This document shows, one piece after another, positions 24,901-37,471 of a stretch of DNA of 64,000 nt; positions within the stretch are counted from its first letter, which is position 1, and each line of letters starts with the position of its first letter. The DNA is from Tamarix chinensis (taxonomy: Eukaryota > Streptophyta > Magnoliopsida > Caryophyllales > Tamaricaceae). The stretch is from contig CM060175.1 in NCBI GenBank assembly GCA_030549775.1, positions 45,950,415-46,014,414 on the forward strand. Direction: 5' to 3'. Below the pieces are notes generated by a model. The model did no database searches. It was given only the letters and a program-made list of their open reading frames with translations, and was not told where the DNA came from. The position numbers and the translations under genes are program-made.

Positions 24901-27114
24901 TAACAAAGTTAAATAATGGATTAAAGGTAATAAAATAAAATCATTCAATGCTTAACCTTAGTGTATCCTTTAGATATCTTTTGAACATAACATGAATAGA
25001 CGATTACATGACAAAAATGGACCTCCTTAAGGTTAATATTGATGTAATAGATTAAAATGATGGGTGATAGACCTCTAGTGACTTGTATCATAGCCCTAAA
25101 ATGAGAGCCCCATAAGTGTAATGGCTTAGCAAAGACAAGAGAAAATAATACAAGCATATAGGATGGCTTGAGTTAACCTCACCTATGACTAGCTATTCAC
25201 ACCTAGATAATGAAAGAAATGAATGTAAAGTGGTAAGTTAGAATTAAACTCTAATTTAATTTTAATTGGACCGTCACCTTGGCCTTAAGGAAATAATTGG
25301 AACATCCTTTAATAATGTTTAAGTCTACAAGTGAATAATGAACTATGACTTTGACATTAGAATGAGCTTAGGGTTGAATTTTGAATAAGATAATAAATGG
25401 AAATTCAATGGTTGGTTTAGATTATTATAGGCATTGTGATCATATGATAACTTCTCTTTTTGGCATATTGAATAACATACTAGAATGATCTCTTGAAGAA
25501 ACCCTATCTAGAAATACTAGTTGATATGAGAACCCTATATGGGTGTGTTGAATTGAAAAGGGCTTGTATGCAAGGTATAATATTATTATGGGCCATTATG
25601 TGAAATAACTTTCCCAAAATAATAAGACAATATTCACTTATATTGGAATGAGCACTGTAAAAGGTCTAGATTATTTGATCCTTGATTAGTTACTGAGGAC
25701 TAGTATACCTTTAGAGGCTTTTTTCCTTTAAGCGGGATCCTAGTTAATCCTTGGATCCTCATATATCTTCATGCATTTTCTACTCTAAACACTGATGATG
25801 TATTAGGAAATATTGATACTAAAGGGTCGGGTCACTATAGGAACCCCGACTTATGTCCATTAGGTTTCCTTGGCATGAGTTAGGACTTCGATCAATTGTT
25901 ACTTTTGTAGGAACCTAGACTTTGTCCATTAGGTTTCCTTAGCATGAACCAAAACTTTATGTACATTATCTAGATGGCTTCCATAGTATTGAGAGACCAT
26001 GGAATAATCCCACCTTGCTCAAGAACTTGGGGTAAATTTAGTATATACTTAATTAATGCATAAGGTTTTAGTAAGGAAATACCATTTTATCTAAAGTAAA
26101 ATGATGACCAGAATGAGATTTAAGGAGGAAGTAACTGGCCAAGTGTCACTACATGATTATGGTTACTTAATAAAGCATATGCTTTTCATTATAAATACTT
26201 GAGAGCTTACACCCTATTTAATCTAAGAATATGTGATATGCTTTATGCTCATGTACTTGGAATTTAATGCTAATCATATGCCCTCTATGATGTCTATTAT
26301 GGTACATGCTCGAAATCTAGAATGATCTATGAAGTATCGCATGCCTTACAATTATTATGCTCATGATTCATCCATGGTTAGAAGTTATTCATGATCCATG
26401 AGTAGATAGTATGCATGTTAAAAGGTTACATACCCTAGTATATTTATATGATTATAACTATGCATGATTAAGATAATCCTTTCATATCTTGCATGACATA
26501 TGTGTTGAATGTTAATAACACAATAGGAATGTCACATGCATGTTTGGTAAGTTGTGTCATGTGTATGTTGTGTGGATATTGCTTGTCCTAGGATTTATAT
26601 GATGGTAATAGATTAGTTTACTTAGTATGTATACATACTGATTGGGTTGTTATTGCAATCCTCTGCTCAATCCCATGAGTAGGAGATTGTTGTATATTTC
26701 CCTAAGGATGGTCATTAAGTGGTCCATCATCCTATAACAAATCTAGGGTTGTTAAGCACAAGATTTTTTCTTGAAGACTTTGTTATAGTCCATGAGTGGT
26801 TTTGGTATACTCTAGATGAATTTGATTTGTTACAGTCAACGCATTTATATTCTCTGTACATAGATTGTATGGGTTTGGGCATATGTAGACCTAGATTATA
26901 AACAAGGATTTTCTTATCTTGCGCACTCTAGTTTTCCTTGTGTTTTGATTGGTTAGATACTTGGTCTTGTGTCTAACACAAGATAGGCAGTGAGGCGCCC
27001 AACTTATGTTAGATATGGCATTAGCACCCCATTTTTTATGACTTGATTTTGTATTTCTATTGTTGGAAAATTTTTAAATGAAAATTTTCAATAGTAAAAA
27101 ATGGGGGTGTTGCA
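21900..27114 (-). mobile_element. LTR-like copy I (antisense), boundaries partly unclear
   Basis: On the minus strand it begins TGCAACACCCCC at 27114, has the terminal hairpin (inner arm GGGGTGCTAATGCC near 27017), and a perfect 16-bp palindrome AGTATGTATACATACT at 26624-26639, 475 bp in. Further inside are a duplicated phrase of about 40 bp (GTCCATTAGGTTTCCTT at 25855 and 25922) and ACTAGT-type dyad clusters at 24440-24790 and 22940-23050. Only tiny frames occur. The left boundary near 21900 is a guess, and more than one nested fragment may be present. Confidence 0.4.
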
Positions 27115-27176
27115 TTTTTTACATATACCATGTTATTTTTCTAGCATATGTGTCAAAAATATATCATGATATATTA

Positions 27177-28062
27177 TGTATGTGATGTAAAAGAAAATGA
27201 TCAAGACACAGCATTTATTATTATGGATCCTATTTTCCTTTTTCTAGGGAGGATACCCTACAAATTTGAAGACACATGGATGACTATATTGTTGGTTATG
27301 GAAGAAACTTTTAAAATAAGTCACTAGCAATAAAGGTATGTACATTATATATATGGGATGTATGAGAATGCTCTTTTATACTTATGTGGCATGTGTTTAG
27401 TCTGTAAGTAGTGTGTTATTTACATATTTATTTTCTTTCAGTAGTATTATATTTTGATATTGAGGAGGTGTAAATATGCTATAAAAGCCTTAGAGTTACA
27501 TGTTGGTATGCATAGCTAGATTGAATGAAATATAAGTAATTCCTTATTTAAATTCAATATGATTTTTTCTTAATTACAACCAATTATGTGTGAGTGATTA
27601 TTATTGAAACCCTTAGTCTCTTTGTCTCTGTAAAGTAGAGGTTAAGTACTATCCCTAAACCCATCCATAACACATGCTAATCATCAACCCTAATTATCAC
27701 TTTTATCATACATTCATCATCTTCAACCTATTCTTCTTATTTAATTCTACCTATATTATTTCCAAACCTTTGATAGTAAATCTATTATTATCACACGTTC
27801 ATCATCTCCAAATAATATTCGAATTCACTGCATCAAATCATCACCATCCCTATCATCGATCATCATTATCTTCTTCCCACAACAAAACATTAATCTAAAA
27901 CTAAAAACCTAACCATAGCCGACAAACCATGTCACCCCAAGACCCTATCCATTCGACCATTATCCGTATTAATCTATTATCAAAAATCATTATAATCATA
28001 TATAAACCTTAATTAATCTATATTACCACCTAAATCATAAGTCCATAATCCTATACACATCA
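27177..28062 (+). repeat. 5' LTR of gypsy element J
   Basis: About 886 bp, TG..CA ends (TGTATG.. to ..CACATCA). Aligns along its length with 32441-33495. A TATAAAAGCC box near 27480 is the likely promoter. Confidence 0.8.
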
Positions 28063-28066
28063 ATTT

Positions 28067-28082
28067 TGGTATCAAAGCATAG
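28067..28082 (+). other. Primer-binding site, tRNA-Met type
   Basis: TGGTATCAAAGCATAG begins four bases after the LTR end. It resembles the usual plant initiator tRNA-Met site TGGTATCAGAGC with one change in that core. Confidence 0.75.
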
Positions 28083-28263
28083 GTTTTAGTCTAGTTTAAC
28101 ATACAAGACCACGATCTAATTTTTCACTAAATATTCTTTCAATAATGCATTCCTACTTCAAGATTATTTTAGGAACTCATCAAAGAGGTGTCAAATATTC
28201 AATCTTCTGAGTGATTTTGGGAGGAGTTTTTGAGGTACATTATTTGGTTCGTGTAAGGAAGAC

Positions 28264-29305
28264 ATGGCAGGTCAGGAGGAGGATTTGAGAGATGTTCTTA
28301 AGGTGTTGGTGGAGGATATCATGGAAGTAAATTTGCATATAGGAAGGATAGAAGAATCATAAGCACAAGGATCCCATATCTAAAATTGAAATCAAAGAGG
28401 TCAAGTAGAATAAGACTGTGTAAGAAGACCACATGACCGAACGAAAGAAGGAGAAGAAGAAGAGAGTATAGGGAATTATGGATGACCCCAATATACATCA
28501 AGGATATCATATGATGATGCAGAAAAGGGGATTAGATTTTATCTACCTAATTTTTAAGGTAATCTAACCTAGAGTCTTTCTTTGAAAGATTACAAAATGT
28601 TAAATCTATTTTTAAATATAAAGAGCTTGAAAATGAGAAAATATGCAACATTACCATATTAAAGTTTTAAAAAATTTCTAGAGTATGGTTTGATAATTTT
28701 AAGAGGAAGGAAAGAGAAGGAAAAAAATAAGATCATGGGAAAAATTAAAATATCACTTAAAAAAAATTATGTCTATTGAATATAGGCAAGAAAATTTCAT
28801 AAATATGACTACTTTGAGGTAAGGGTTGCTAGGAATTAAGGAGTACGTTAGGGATTTTAAAAGATCAACTCTTATTTGTGATGTTCAAGAAAGAGAAGAG
28901 CAAATATGTGAAAGTTTTAATGGAGATCTAAATATGAATATTAGAGAGAAAGTGGAGGTATCTCCTTATGAGTTATTTGAAGACTTGGCAAAAATAGCAA
29001 TCAAATTTAAGAAGCAATTGAAGAGATTAAAGCCACCAATCAAGTCCACCAATGCGCTATATGGTTCAACTTTTAAGGTAATTTCAAATTCATCAACTTC
29101 TGAAGCCACAAACCAAGATAATAATAAAAGGTTCAATTATGAAGAGAAGGGTAAAAATAAAGTGGTTAACAAGGTGAACAAGCAATGTTTCAAGTGTAGA
29201 GGCTACAGTCACTATGTTAGGGATCGTCCAAATCAAAAGGCATTGACTTTGAGGGAAGTGATGAAACCCTTGAAGAAGGAAGTGATGGACCGAAAGATAC
29301 TTTAG
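28264..29305 (+). pseudogene. gag of gypsy element J
   Basis: A start MAGQEEDLRDVL at 28264 runs into stops. The capsid phrase (RFYLPNF, then IFKYKEL..EKICN) is recoverable in shifted frames at about 28530-28650. The last 159 codons (28826-29305) are open and include a zinc knuckle CFKCRGYSHYVRDR in which the last Cys of C-X2-C-X4-H-X4-C is replaced by Arg. The minus-strand relative at about 39235-39280 has all four ligands (CFKCRGYGHFTRDC), which shows this loss is recent in this copy. Confidence 0.75.
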
Positions 29306-29376
29306 AATATGGACAAGTCGATTGCTATGTATTACAAAGGGTGCTTCAAGTGCAACAACAACCTTAACCTACTTAA

Positions 29377-29565
29377 ATGGAGAAGATTTTTAAAGCTAAG
29401 TGCAAAGTTAGAGATAAAGTGTGTGAAGTCATCATTGATAGTGGCTCTTGTACCATTGTTGCTAGTGAAAGAATGGTGAGCAAGTTCAAATTGGATACCA
29501 TGGATTATCCAAGGCCATATTCACTTCAATGGCTCAACAAGGATAAAGGTGTAAGGGTAAGCTAA
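29377..29565 (+). pseudogene. Retroviral-type aspartic protease fragment of J
   Basis: About 62 residues with VCEVIIDSGSCTIVAS, the D-[ST]-G active-site motif, followed by the conserved PYSLQWL phrase. The frame ends at 29565 in a stop before the RT region, so the polyprotein is broken here. Confidence 0.75.
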
Positions 29566-29929
29566 CAATCTCTTATCTCTTTTAAAATTGGGAATTATTT
29601 TGATAATGTTTTATATGATATTATACCTATGGATGCTTATCATATTTTTTTTGGGGGACCTTGGCAATTTGATGGGAAGGTTACACATGATGGAGTCTTT
29701 AATGAGTATATCATGTGCAAAGTCAAAAAGAAGTTTAGACTCAAGCTTAATACGTGGGGAGCTTGATTTTAAGGAGTAAAAGGCAAGAGGGAGCAAAATT
29801 TAAGGAGGATTTTTTGATCTTTAAGGAATGTGAGATAATTGGAGCTATTAAGGAGGAGGAAGTATGCTACGTATTAGTGGTGAAGGAAGTCCAATGAGGG
29901 GAGAGTTCTACTATGGATCCAAAATTGCA

Positions 29930-32400
29930 ACAAGTGTTAAGAGAGTATGTAGATGTTTTTCCAAATGAGTTGCCACATGGATTATATCCTTTGATAGGTA
30001 TTGAGCATGCTATTAATCTCATTCCAGGAGTTACATTGCCAAATAAGCCAACTTATAGATGCAATCCAAAATAGTCTAAGGAGTTACAAAGATAAGTGCA
30101 AGAGTTATTAGATAGAGGCTATGTTCATGAGAGTATGAGTCCATGTAGTGTTCTAGCTTTATTGGTGCCTAAGAAAGATGGCATGTGAAGGATGTTTATT
30201 GATTCTAGACCTCAACAATATCAAAAAATAATACATATTTCCTATTCCAAGACAACTTTCAAGAGCAAAGATGATTTCTAAGATTGACCTTAGGAGTGGC
30301 TACCATCAAATGAGAATAAGGGAAGGGTACAAATGGAAGAAAAGTTTCAAGACTAAGTATAGGTTGTACGAGTTGTTGGTGATTCCATTTGGGCTATGTA
30401 ATGCATTGAGTTTATTCATGAGATTGATGACTGAGTAGTTGAAGAGGTTATTTGATAAGCTTAGGGAGGTGAAACTTTATGGTAAAATGGAGAAGTGTAA
30501 TTTATAATGGAGAGTGTAGTTTTACTTGGCTATATTAGGAGTGGAGGTAGTGTTAGACTTGATCCTTTAAACGTGGAAGCTATTCAAACGTGACATATTC
30601 CTACTAATGTCCATGAAGTCAAAAGTTTCCATGGATTAGCTTTATTTTATAGAAGGTTTATTGGAGATTTTTCTATTATTGTGGCTTCAATCACATAATT
30701 GATGAAGAAGGGGGTTTCATTGGAATGAACATACAACAAAAGCTTTTGAAGACTTGAAGACAAAGCTTTCAAATGCACCAGTATTATATTTACCTAGTTT
30801 CGATAAATTATTTTAAGTAACTTGTGATGCTTGTGTTGTAGGTATTGGAGGTGTGCTTTCATAAGAGAAGAGGCCCATCACATTTTTTAGTGAAAAGTTG
30901 AATGGTGCAAGACACAATTATTCATCTTATGATAAGGAGTTCTATACTATTGTTTGTTGCTTAGAGACATGAAATCATTATTTGAGACCCAAACCTTTTA
31001 TGCTTCACTCAAATCATGAGAGTTTTAAGTATATACATGGTCAAAAGAAAGTGAGTCCAAGACATACCAAGTGGATTGGTTTTTCACAAGCATTTCTGTT
31101 CTCTACAAGACATATGGATGGCCAAAAGAATGTTGTGGTAGATATATTATCTAGAAGGATTGTGTTACTTACGATGATGGATAAAAAGCTTTTGGGCTTC
31201 AATATATTTAAGAGTCAATGTGCCATTAATGATGCTTTGTCTATAATTTTCAAAGAGTGCAAGAAAAAAGGAAGTTCTGGAGCTTATGTTCTTCAAGATA
31301 GATTCTTATTCAAGCAAAATAAATTGTGTGCCTAAGACATCAATTTGAGATTTGCTAATCAAATAGGTGCATAAAGGAGCTATTGTAGGGCACTTTGGAG
31401 TTCATAAGCCTTTAGATCTATTTCGAGAGCATTTTTATTAGCCAAGAAGGCAAAAAGGAGTGCAAGCTATGGTTGTTAGGTGCACTACATGTAAAAGGAG
31501 CAAGAGTTTCTTTCGCAAAGGATTGTATATACCTTTAACTATGCCTAATCAACCATGAAAGGGTGTTAGTATGTATTGTATTTTGGGATTTCATAGGACA
31601 CAAAGAGGCAAAGATTATATTATGGTTGTGGTAGATCGATATTCCAATATGGCTCATTTTATTCCATGCCACAAGTCCAATGATGCTACTCATATTGTGA
31701 TTTGTATTTCAATGAGATCGTGAGATTGTATGGGATTTAGAGGAGTATAGTTTTGGATAGAGATGTGAAGTTTCTAAGTTATTTTGGTAAGACATTATGG
31801 CATATGCTATGAATGAAGCTTCTATTTAGTACGTCACATTATCCTTAAATAGATTGTCGAACTAAAGTTACTAATAGAATATTGGGTACTTTGATAAGGG
31901 GATTAGTGAGTAAGGGTGCTAAGGATTGGAAAATTAAGTTAGAACATATGGAGTTTGCTTACAATTAGAGTCCTTCAACTACAATAGGCTCTAGTCTATT
32001 TGAGATAATTTATGGTATTAATCCATACATGACACTTGATATGGTACCATTGATGAAAGGTGTTATAAAGAATTATAATGTAAGAGGGAGAGTGGATTTA
32101 TTTCATAAACCTTATCAACAACTCAAACACAACATTGAGAAGGTAATGAAGTATATAAAGAAAGAGCAAACAAGCTTAGGGGTCAACATATATTTCAATC
32201 GGGAGATTTGGTGTGGTTGTACTTAAAGAAGGAGAGGTTTCCTAATCTAAGGAAAAATAATCTTATGCCAAAGACAGATGGTCCTTTCAAAATAATTAAA
32301 AATTTTAGATAAAGTGCTTATGAACTAGATTTACCTGATTCATATGGTTGGGTATCTAAGACATTCAATGTTAGAGATACTAGCCCTTATTATGGAGGTA
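29930..32400 (+). pseudogene. RT, RNase H and integrase remnants of J
   Basis: Recoverable in shifting frames: RT with MFIDSR near 30195, [14 protein letters not shown] near 30277 and PFGLCNA near 30389; then [12 protein letters not shown] near 30628 leading to RNase H with LPSFDKL near 30790. The longest open piece is 30982-31335, with KYIHGQKKVSPRHTKWIGF and a final DILSRR. Integrase follows, with a CTTCKR zinc-finger half near 31483, [12 protein letters not shown] near 31625, YNxSPST near 31965 and a VWLYLKKERFPN phrase near 32213. Many stops interrupt it. Confidence 0.8.
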
Positions 32401-32427
32401 TAAATTTGAGGGAAAATTCATGCCAAT

Positions 32428-32440
32428 AAGGGGAGAAGGA
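32428..32440 (+). other. Polypurine tract
   Basis: AAGGGGAGAAGGA stands immediately before the right LTR, where plus-strand priming is expected. Confidence 0.7.
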
Positions 32441-33495
32441 TGCATGAAAAAATTGATCAATACATAGCATTTATTATTATGGAGCCTATTTTCCTTTATC
32501 TATAGAGGATACCTTATGAATTTAAACACAAACAGATGACTACATTGCTAGTTATAGACGAAACTTTCAAAATAAGTCACTATCAATAGAGTCATGTGTA
32601 TGGCATGAATAGGATGCATGAGAATGTTTTTCTTAGACTTAAGTGTCTCATGTTTAGTCTTTATGTAGTGTTTTATTTACTTATTTATTTTGTTAATTAG
32701 TTGCATTATTATTGGATAGTGCATAAAGTAGCTTTTTAAAGGCATTCTATCTTATTATATCTTATAGAGTTTATCTTATAAGATGTGCTTGGAGTGGGGA
32801 ACAAAACATTTTGCATGGGGATGATTAGAAAATATTTGTATTCCTAACTATTTAGTATTATCTTGTAATATTGAGGAGGTTTAAATAGGCTATAAAATCC
32901 TTAGAGTCACACGTTGGTATACATAGCCAAATTGGATGAAATACAAGTTATTCCTTATTTAAATTCTATGTGAGTTATTCTCACTTATAATCAATTCTGT
33001 GTGAGTGGTTATTATTGAAACCCATAATCTCTTTGTATTTGTGAATTAGAGGTTAAGTACTATCCCCAAACCCATTCATAACCCATGCCAATTATCAACC
33101 CTAATTGTCACTTTTATCATACATTCATCTTCTTCAACTTCATCTTCAACCTATTCTTCTTACTTAATTCTACCTATATTATTTCCAAACCTTTGATAAT
33201 AAATATATTATTATCACATGTTCATCATCTCCAAATAATATTTGAAGTCTCTTCATCAAAACATCATCATCATCCCAATCATCCATCATCATTATCTTCA
33301 TCACATAACAAAACCCTAATCTAAAACCCTACTCATAAACCCTAATTCTAACTTACAAACCATAACACCCCAAACCCTAACCATTCAACCATTATCCTTC
33401 TTTATCTGTCATGACCAAATCATTATCATCATATCCAAACCCTAACTGACCCATATTACCACCCAAATCATAAGTTCATAATCCTATACACATCA
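32441..33495 (+). repeat. 3' LTR of gypsy element J
   Basis: About 1055 bp and homologous to 27177-28062. It is longer mainly because of extra sequence near 32715-32865. TATAAAATCC near 32892 corresponds to the left LTR TATA box. The many differences between the LTRs imply an old insertion. Confidence 0.8.
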
Positions 33496-34911
33496 ATATT
33501 GTTTAGCATGTGAATTATACTAAACTAGTTATGCATATTTTTTATTTTATGTTTTTTTTATACTTAAAACATTTGTAGGTTCTAAAAAATCTTATTTCCT
33601 GTTTCTATAATTTCCAAAATGTATATTTATATTTCAGATTTATTTTTAATAACCTTAGCCTTTTATGAGTTTTGGTAATTATCTTTAAATTAACTAGTTT
33701 GTATATTTTAATATACCAAATAAATTTAGATTAAACTTAATTGGATTGATTAATTGTTTAGGGTATAACTTAATGCCTACCTTAGGCCTTCTGTGGCATT
33801 GAAATGTTGTGACCCTTGCAGTATTTTTGAATTGATATAAATCATTTAGTTGTTTGATTTTTGGCCGGACCTTATATCCTTTCATGATAATAAGTTCATT
33901 TTGAATAAAACACCAATCACTTAGAAGGAAAGACAACACGAGTTAGGAAAAATCTCTTGCCTTAAACATACGCTTTCAAGTGTATGGTTGGACCTTTGGG
34001 TCAAAAGGCTTACTTCTTTTCTATAAATATTCCACGCACTCCTCTAAAGGGTACACATACTAAAATACTTAGGTGTTGAAGTTTTAATGTGGGTAATTGT
34101 TATGTTGTGTGGCTTCTTTGACAAGCATTGACCTAGGATTAAGTGATTTGAGTTTGATAATACCTCCTTAGTGAGTATTGACTTGGATTATGAGATTGTA
34201 TTCCTCTCATGTTATAACTAGAATTAAATTAGAATTGGACTAGATAAATCACCAAGTTCTCTCCTTAATAACTAACTAGGGTTTAACTTGATAAGTGTTG
34301 AGTTGTATTGGAATCATGTTGATGTTAGGGAATTATTAGGGTATGGTTGTTTATTATAATATGAAATCATACTTACCATTAAATGTTATTATTGCATGTG
34401 ATAGTATGTTACTCATGATCATCTCTTTTATATGATTGAATACCGATGTGAGTATGTTACATTTTTAGAGGTGTTATGATTTACTCGGTACAATGTAGTA
34501 TTGATTCTACACTTTTAAATTGAATATGTGTGTTGTATAAAGTAACATAAAGCTTACAAGAATAGAGAAGATTCATGGAAGGGTGTTCTTTTTAAGGAAC
34601 AAGCACTTGAGATTGAGAGTTAACCTTAAATAGTGTTGCACCTTAGAGTATTAGTTTGGTTGTTTGTTATTCTCTTAGTTTTTTTATGTCCAAGTCATGT
34701 ATTTTGTTTAGTATTTTTTTTAAAGTAAGTTATACTTGTTGTAAGGCATTTTAGTTTTATTGGTTTTGTTGAATTGGTTTAGGTTTAACATTCGACATAA
34801 CAAAGGTAGAGATAACTTAGATTTATCTAAATGTAATGATAATATCCAATATTTTATAATTATTATTCTGCTAAAATAAAACTTTTTAAATAATAAAATA
34901 TAGGTGTTACA
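33496..34911 (-). mobile_element. Truncated LTR-like copy K (antisense)
   Basis: On the minus strand it begins TGTAACACCTA at 34911, with a terminal hairpin whose inner arm is GGATATTATC near 34842-34853. A decayed dyad (TCGGTACAATGTAGTATTGA) lies at 34485-34504, about 407 bp in, as in the other copies. The other end is lost at the gypsy insertion. No gene is seen. Confidence 0.5.
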
Positions 34912-35288
34912 TCCAGAGAGTTATGTTAACAACGTAGTGTCTAACAGTTTTATCAAGAATAGAATAAATAAAGTATCACCTAAATATAAAACCTAAATGG
35001 ATATCTAAAACACATTAAATTTTTTATTTATTTTCATCATTTATATTGTAAAATAAAATCAAATAAAAATATCAATGTACCTAATCAGAATTATTAAAAA
35101 TATGAGACATTCGAAAATTTTTGGGCCAATTATTAAGAAGTATATATATATATTTCAAATTTCAATTGTACGGCTGATATTATTATTCTCCTGTTGCGAG
35201 GAAGGCGATAGTAGGCGGAAAAGGAGAAATAGCCGTAAGTACTGGACACTGTAGTGCAGCAGTGCGGAAGAAACATCCGCCCCTTGGT
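34912..35288. other. Upstream region of the thaumatin-like gene
   Basis: AT-rich until about 35160, including a short (TA)n run, then of balanced composition. No ORF or repeat is recognised. It probably holds the proximal promoter of the gene at 35414. Confidence 0.4.
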
Positions 35289-35296
35289 TATAAAAG
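35289..35296 (+). promoter_or_regulatory. TATA box of the thaumatin-like gene
   Basis: TATAAAAG lies 118 bp upstream of the chosen ATG at 35414, a normal distance for a plant gene with a short leader. Confidence 0.6.
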
Positions 35297-35413
35297 GCCC
35301 ATTAATGCATCCTAGGGTCTGAAACGGAGGACGAGTCAAGGCTCTAAGTAATTCGTGAAGTGTGAGCTGCTCTTTTCTGCACTTTCCCCTTACGCCTCAA
35401 ACGTTTTCCCACC

Positions 35414-36338
35414 ATGGAAATTACAACCCCGAAGCCTCTCGTCTCGTTTATTTTCCTCATTGTTACTTTCCCGTACATCTCAGGTATTTTCATTGTCTCA
35501 AATCTTATGCTTAGAATGCTGCATTGTGACATACATACTGACTAGTTATATAGTAACATTTATTATTGTTTACCTTACTATGAATTTCTTATTTGTTAAT
35601 TAAATTTAAGACGTAAGTTCTAAATCCATTGTCCCTTAATTCTCCTCTCCAGTTGAAGTCTCTGCAACAACAATGGCATTCATAAACAGATGCACGTACC
35701 CAGTCTGGCCTGGTATCCAACCCAGTGCCGGACAACCAATCCTTGCTCGGGGCGGCTTCAAACTCCCACCGAACAAACTCCACCCACTCCGCCTCCCACC
35801 CGCTTGGTCCGGCCGGATCTGGGGTCGTCACGGATGTTCCTTCGACAAAAACGGTCGTGGCCACTGTGCAACCGGTGATTGCGGCGGTTCTCTGTTCTGT
35901 AACGGCTTAGGTGGAACTCCACCGGCTACACTAGCCGAGATAACCCTCGGGCAAGAACAGGATTTCTATGATGTAAGCTTAGTGGATGGATATAACATAG
36001 CTATGTCTATAACACCTTTTAAAGTTGGAGGGGGCAAGTGTAGCCGAGCTGGGTGTGTAAGTGACTTGAACGTGATGTGTCCAGTTGGGTTACAAGTCAA
36101 AGGAACGGGGAATAGGGTTATGGCTTGTAAGAGTGCTTGTTCTGCTTTTAATTTGCCGAGGTATTGTTGTACCGGGAGTTTCGGTAGTCCGCAGTCTTGT
36201 AAACCAACGGCCTATTCGAAGATTTTTAAGGCCGCGTGTCCAAGGGCTTATTCTTATGCTTATGATGATCCTACAAGTATTGCGACTTGTACTAGAGGCA
36301 ATTATCTGGTCACCTTCTGCCCCCACCATCGTCGGTGA
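35414..36338 (+). CDS. Thaumatin-like protein (PR-5 family), two exons
   Basis: Secreted thaumatin-fold protein, spliced as 35414-35483 and 35653-36338, 251 residues. The single 169-bp intron has GT..AG ends and is phase 1, joining to give ISVEVSA. Starting at 35414 adds a signal peptide (residues 1 to about 25, hydrophobic core LVSFIFLIVTFPYI) that the unspliced frame from 35673 lacks. There are 16 cysteines, the full set for eight disulfides. The family signature GRGHCATGDCGGSLFC is at residues 91-106. The acidic-cleft REDDD residues appear to be present: R78, E119, acidic residues in DFYDVSLVDGYN, and D228/229. The C-terminal extension is short (PHHRR). The family includes pathogen- and stress-induced proteins, some antifungal by glucan binding or membrane action; the role here is inferred. 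It is the only apparently intact single-copy gene in the window. Confidence 0.93.
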
Positions 36339-36947
36339 TTTAGGGTTCGAGCAAGCCAGCCAGCCAATCAGAGCTCAGAATTACTTAGAAATTGAATCGA
36401 ATTTGTAGTGCTTTCGCTATAGCCTTGTATTAGTAGTAGTTAGCTCGCAACGGCGTGGCTGCAGTTAAGTAAGATTCTTGTGATCGCTTGTTTCTGTCTT
36501 TTAGGCTGTTGTGTTACTGTCTTACTGATGGCCTATAAGCATTATTGGATTTGACCGGTGATATATGAAAGAATTTTTTTTTGGGGGGGTAAGTAAATAT
36601 TTTATAACTACCAAAATGTGAAAAACTATAAAATCACCACCAAATTATTTATACAATTTTTTTATTGGTCGTATATATTGACTTGGGTGCAGTGTAAAAG
36701 TTTTGTTCGACATTACAAAACATATATCTTTAAGAAGCAAATAAGAAGATCGAGTTCTATTATAAAAGATTTTAGAATTCCTTTCATGTTAAATAAATCC
36801 GACAAAAGTGATAAAAAGGGTTTGTAGCATGTTCTTCTCTTTACATTGTTTCATAATTTTAGCCAAGATCTTCATTTCAGTCTCTTAAGAATAACGATTG
36901 TCTCTTCTAATAAAAGATCTTCGTATTTTTCTTCCACATCTTCTAAC
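36339..36947. other. 3' UTR and downstream of the thaumatin-like gene
   Basis: The first 200 bases look like a GT-rich plant 3' UTR; no clear AATAAA signal is seen. The rest is AT-rich with no supported gene. Confidence 0.4.
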
Positions 36948-37176
36948 TAGACCGTGCAAAATTGACTCAATCCAATCGACCCAACTCAAATTACAATACT
37001 TGAAATCCGATAATGACTTGAAAAAATAAAACTCATTCACAACCCAAAAGCCTGAAACAATCTGATTCAATTCGAACCCAACCCGAATTTAGTTAACCCG
37101 GTAATGACTTGAATCCGAATTAATCCGAATGTAATTGACCAAATTCAATAATAACCCGAACCAAACACACCCCTGA
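36948..37176. mobile_element. Possible hAT-type MITE remnant
   Basis: The left end TAGACCGTGCAAAATTG and right end CAAACACACCCCTGA resemble the hAT-MITE ends at 52797-53343. The interior is rich in AACCCGAA and TCCGAAT words typical of such elements. No clean 8-bp duplication is seen. Confidence 0.4.
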
Positions 37177-37471
37177 ACTTGAACTAGCCTAAACTCTAAC
37201 CCGAATCATACTTGAATCGATAATTGGTTATTTTTATTCATATATAATATTTTTAACTTCATATACTTATCAATTTTCGAAACAATGTAAATGTATTCAA
37301 ACATTTATAGGCATAAATTTAGATTTTTGCTTCACTTTGTTTGATAACTTACTACAACTTAAACTCATCACTCTAAACCATAATAATAAAAACTTAACGA
37401 CGGATCAATAGACTTATAAAATCTAGAATTTATGAGCATAACCTTTCAATTTAATTTCAAAACCATTATAT

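Larger units (their letters stand above)
27177..33495 (+). mobile_element. Full-length decayed Ty3/gypsy retrotransposon (J)
   Basis: Two long terminal repeats flank gag, protease, reverse transcriptase, RNase H and integrase in gypsy order, with a tRNA-Met type primer site after the left LTR and a purine tract before the right LTR. All domains carry stops and frameshifts, so it cannot move by itself. Pol motifs and the gag capsid phrase resemble CRM-like chromoviruses (family inference). An ATATT at 27171-27175 and at 33496-33500 lies next to both ends, offset by one base on the left, so the target duplication is only suggestive. A relative on the minus strand is at 38870-41370. Confidence 0.85.

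Noticed and set aside
35589..35864. 91-codon frame opposite the thaumatin-like gene
   Set aside because: Antisense shadow of the conserved exon; no independent support.
36085..36408. 107-codon frame overlapping the thaumatin-like exon
   Set aside because: Out-of-frame shadow of the real coding sequence.
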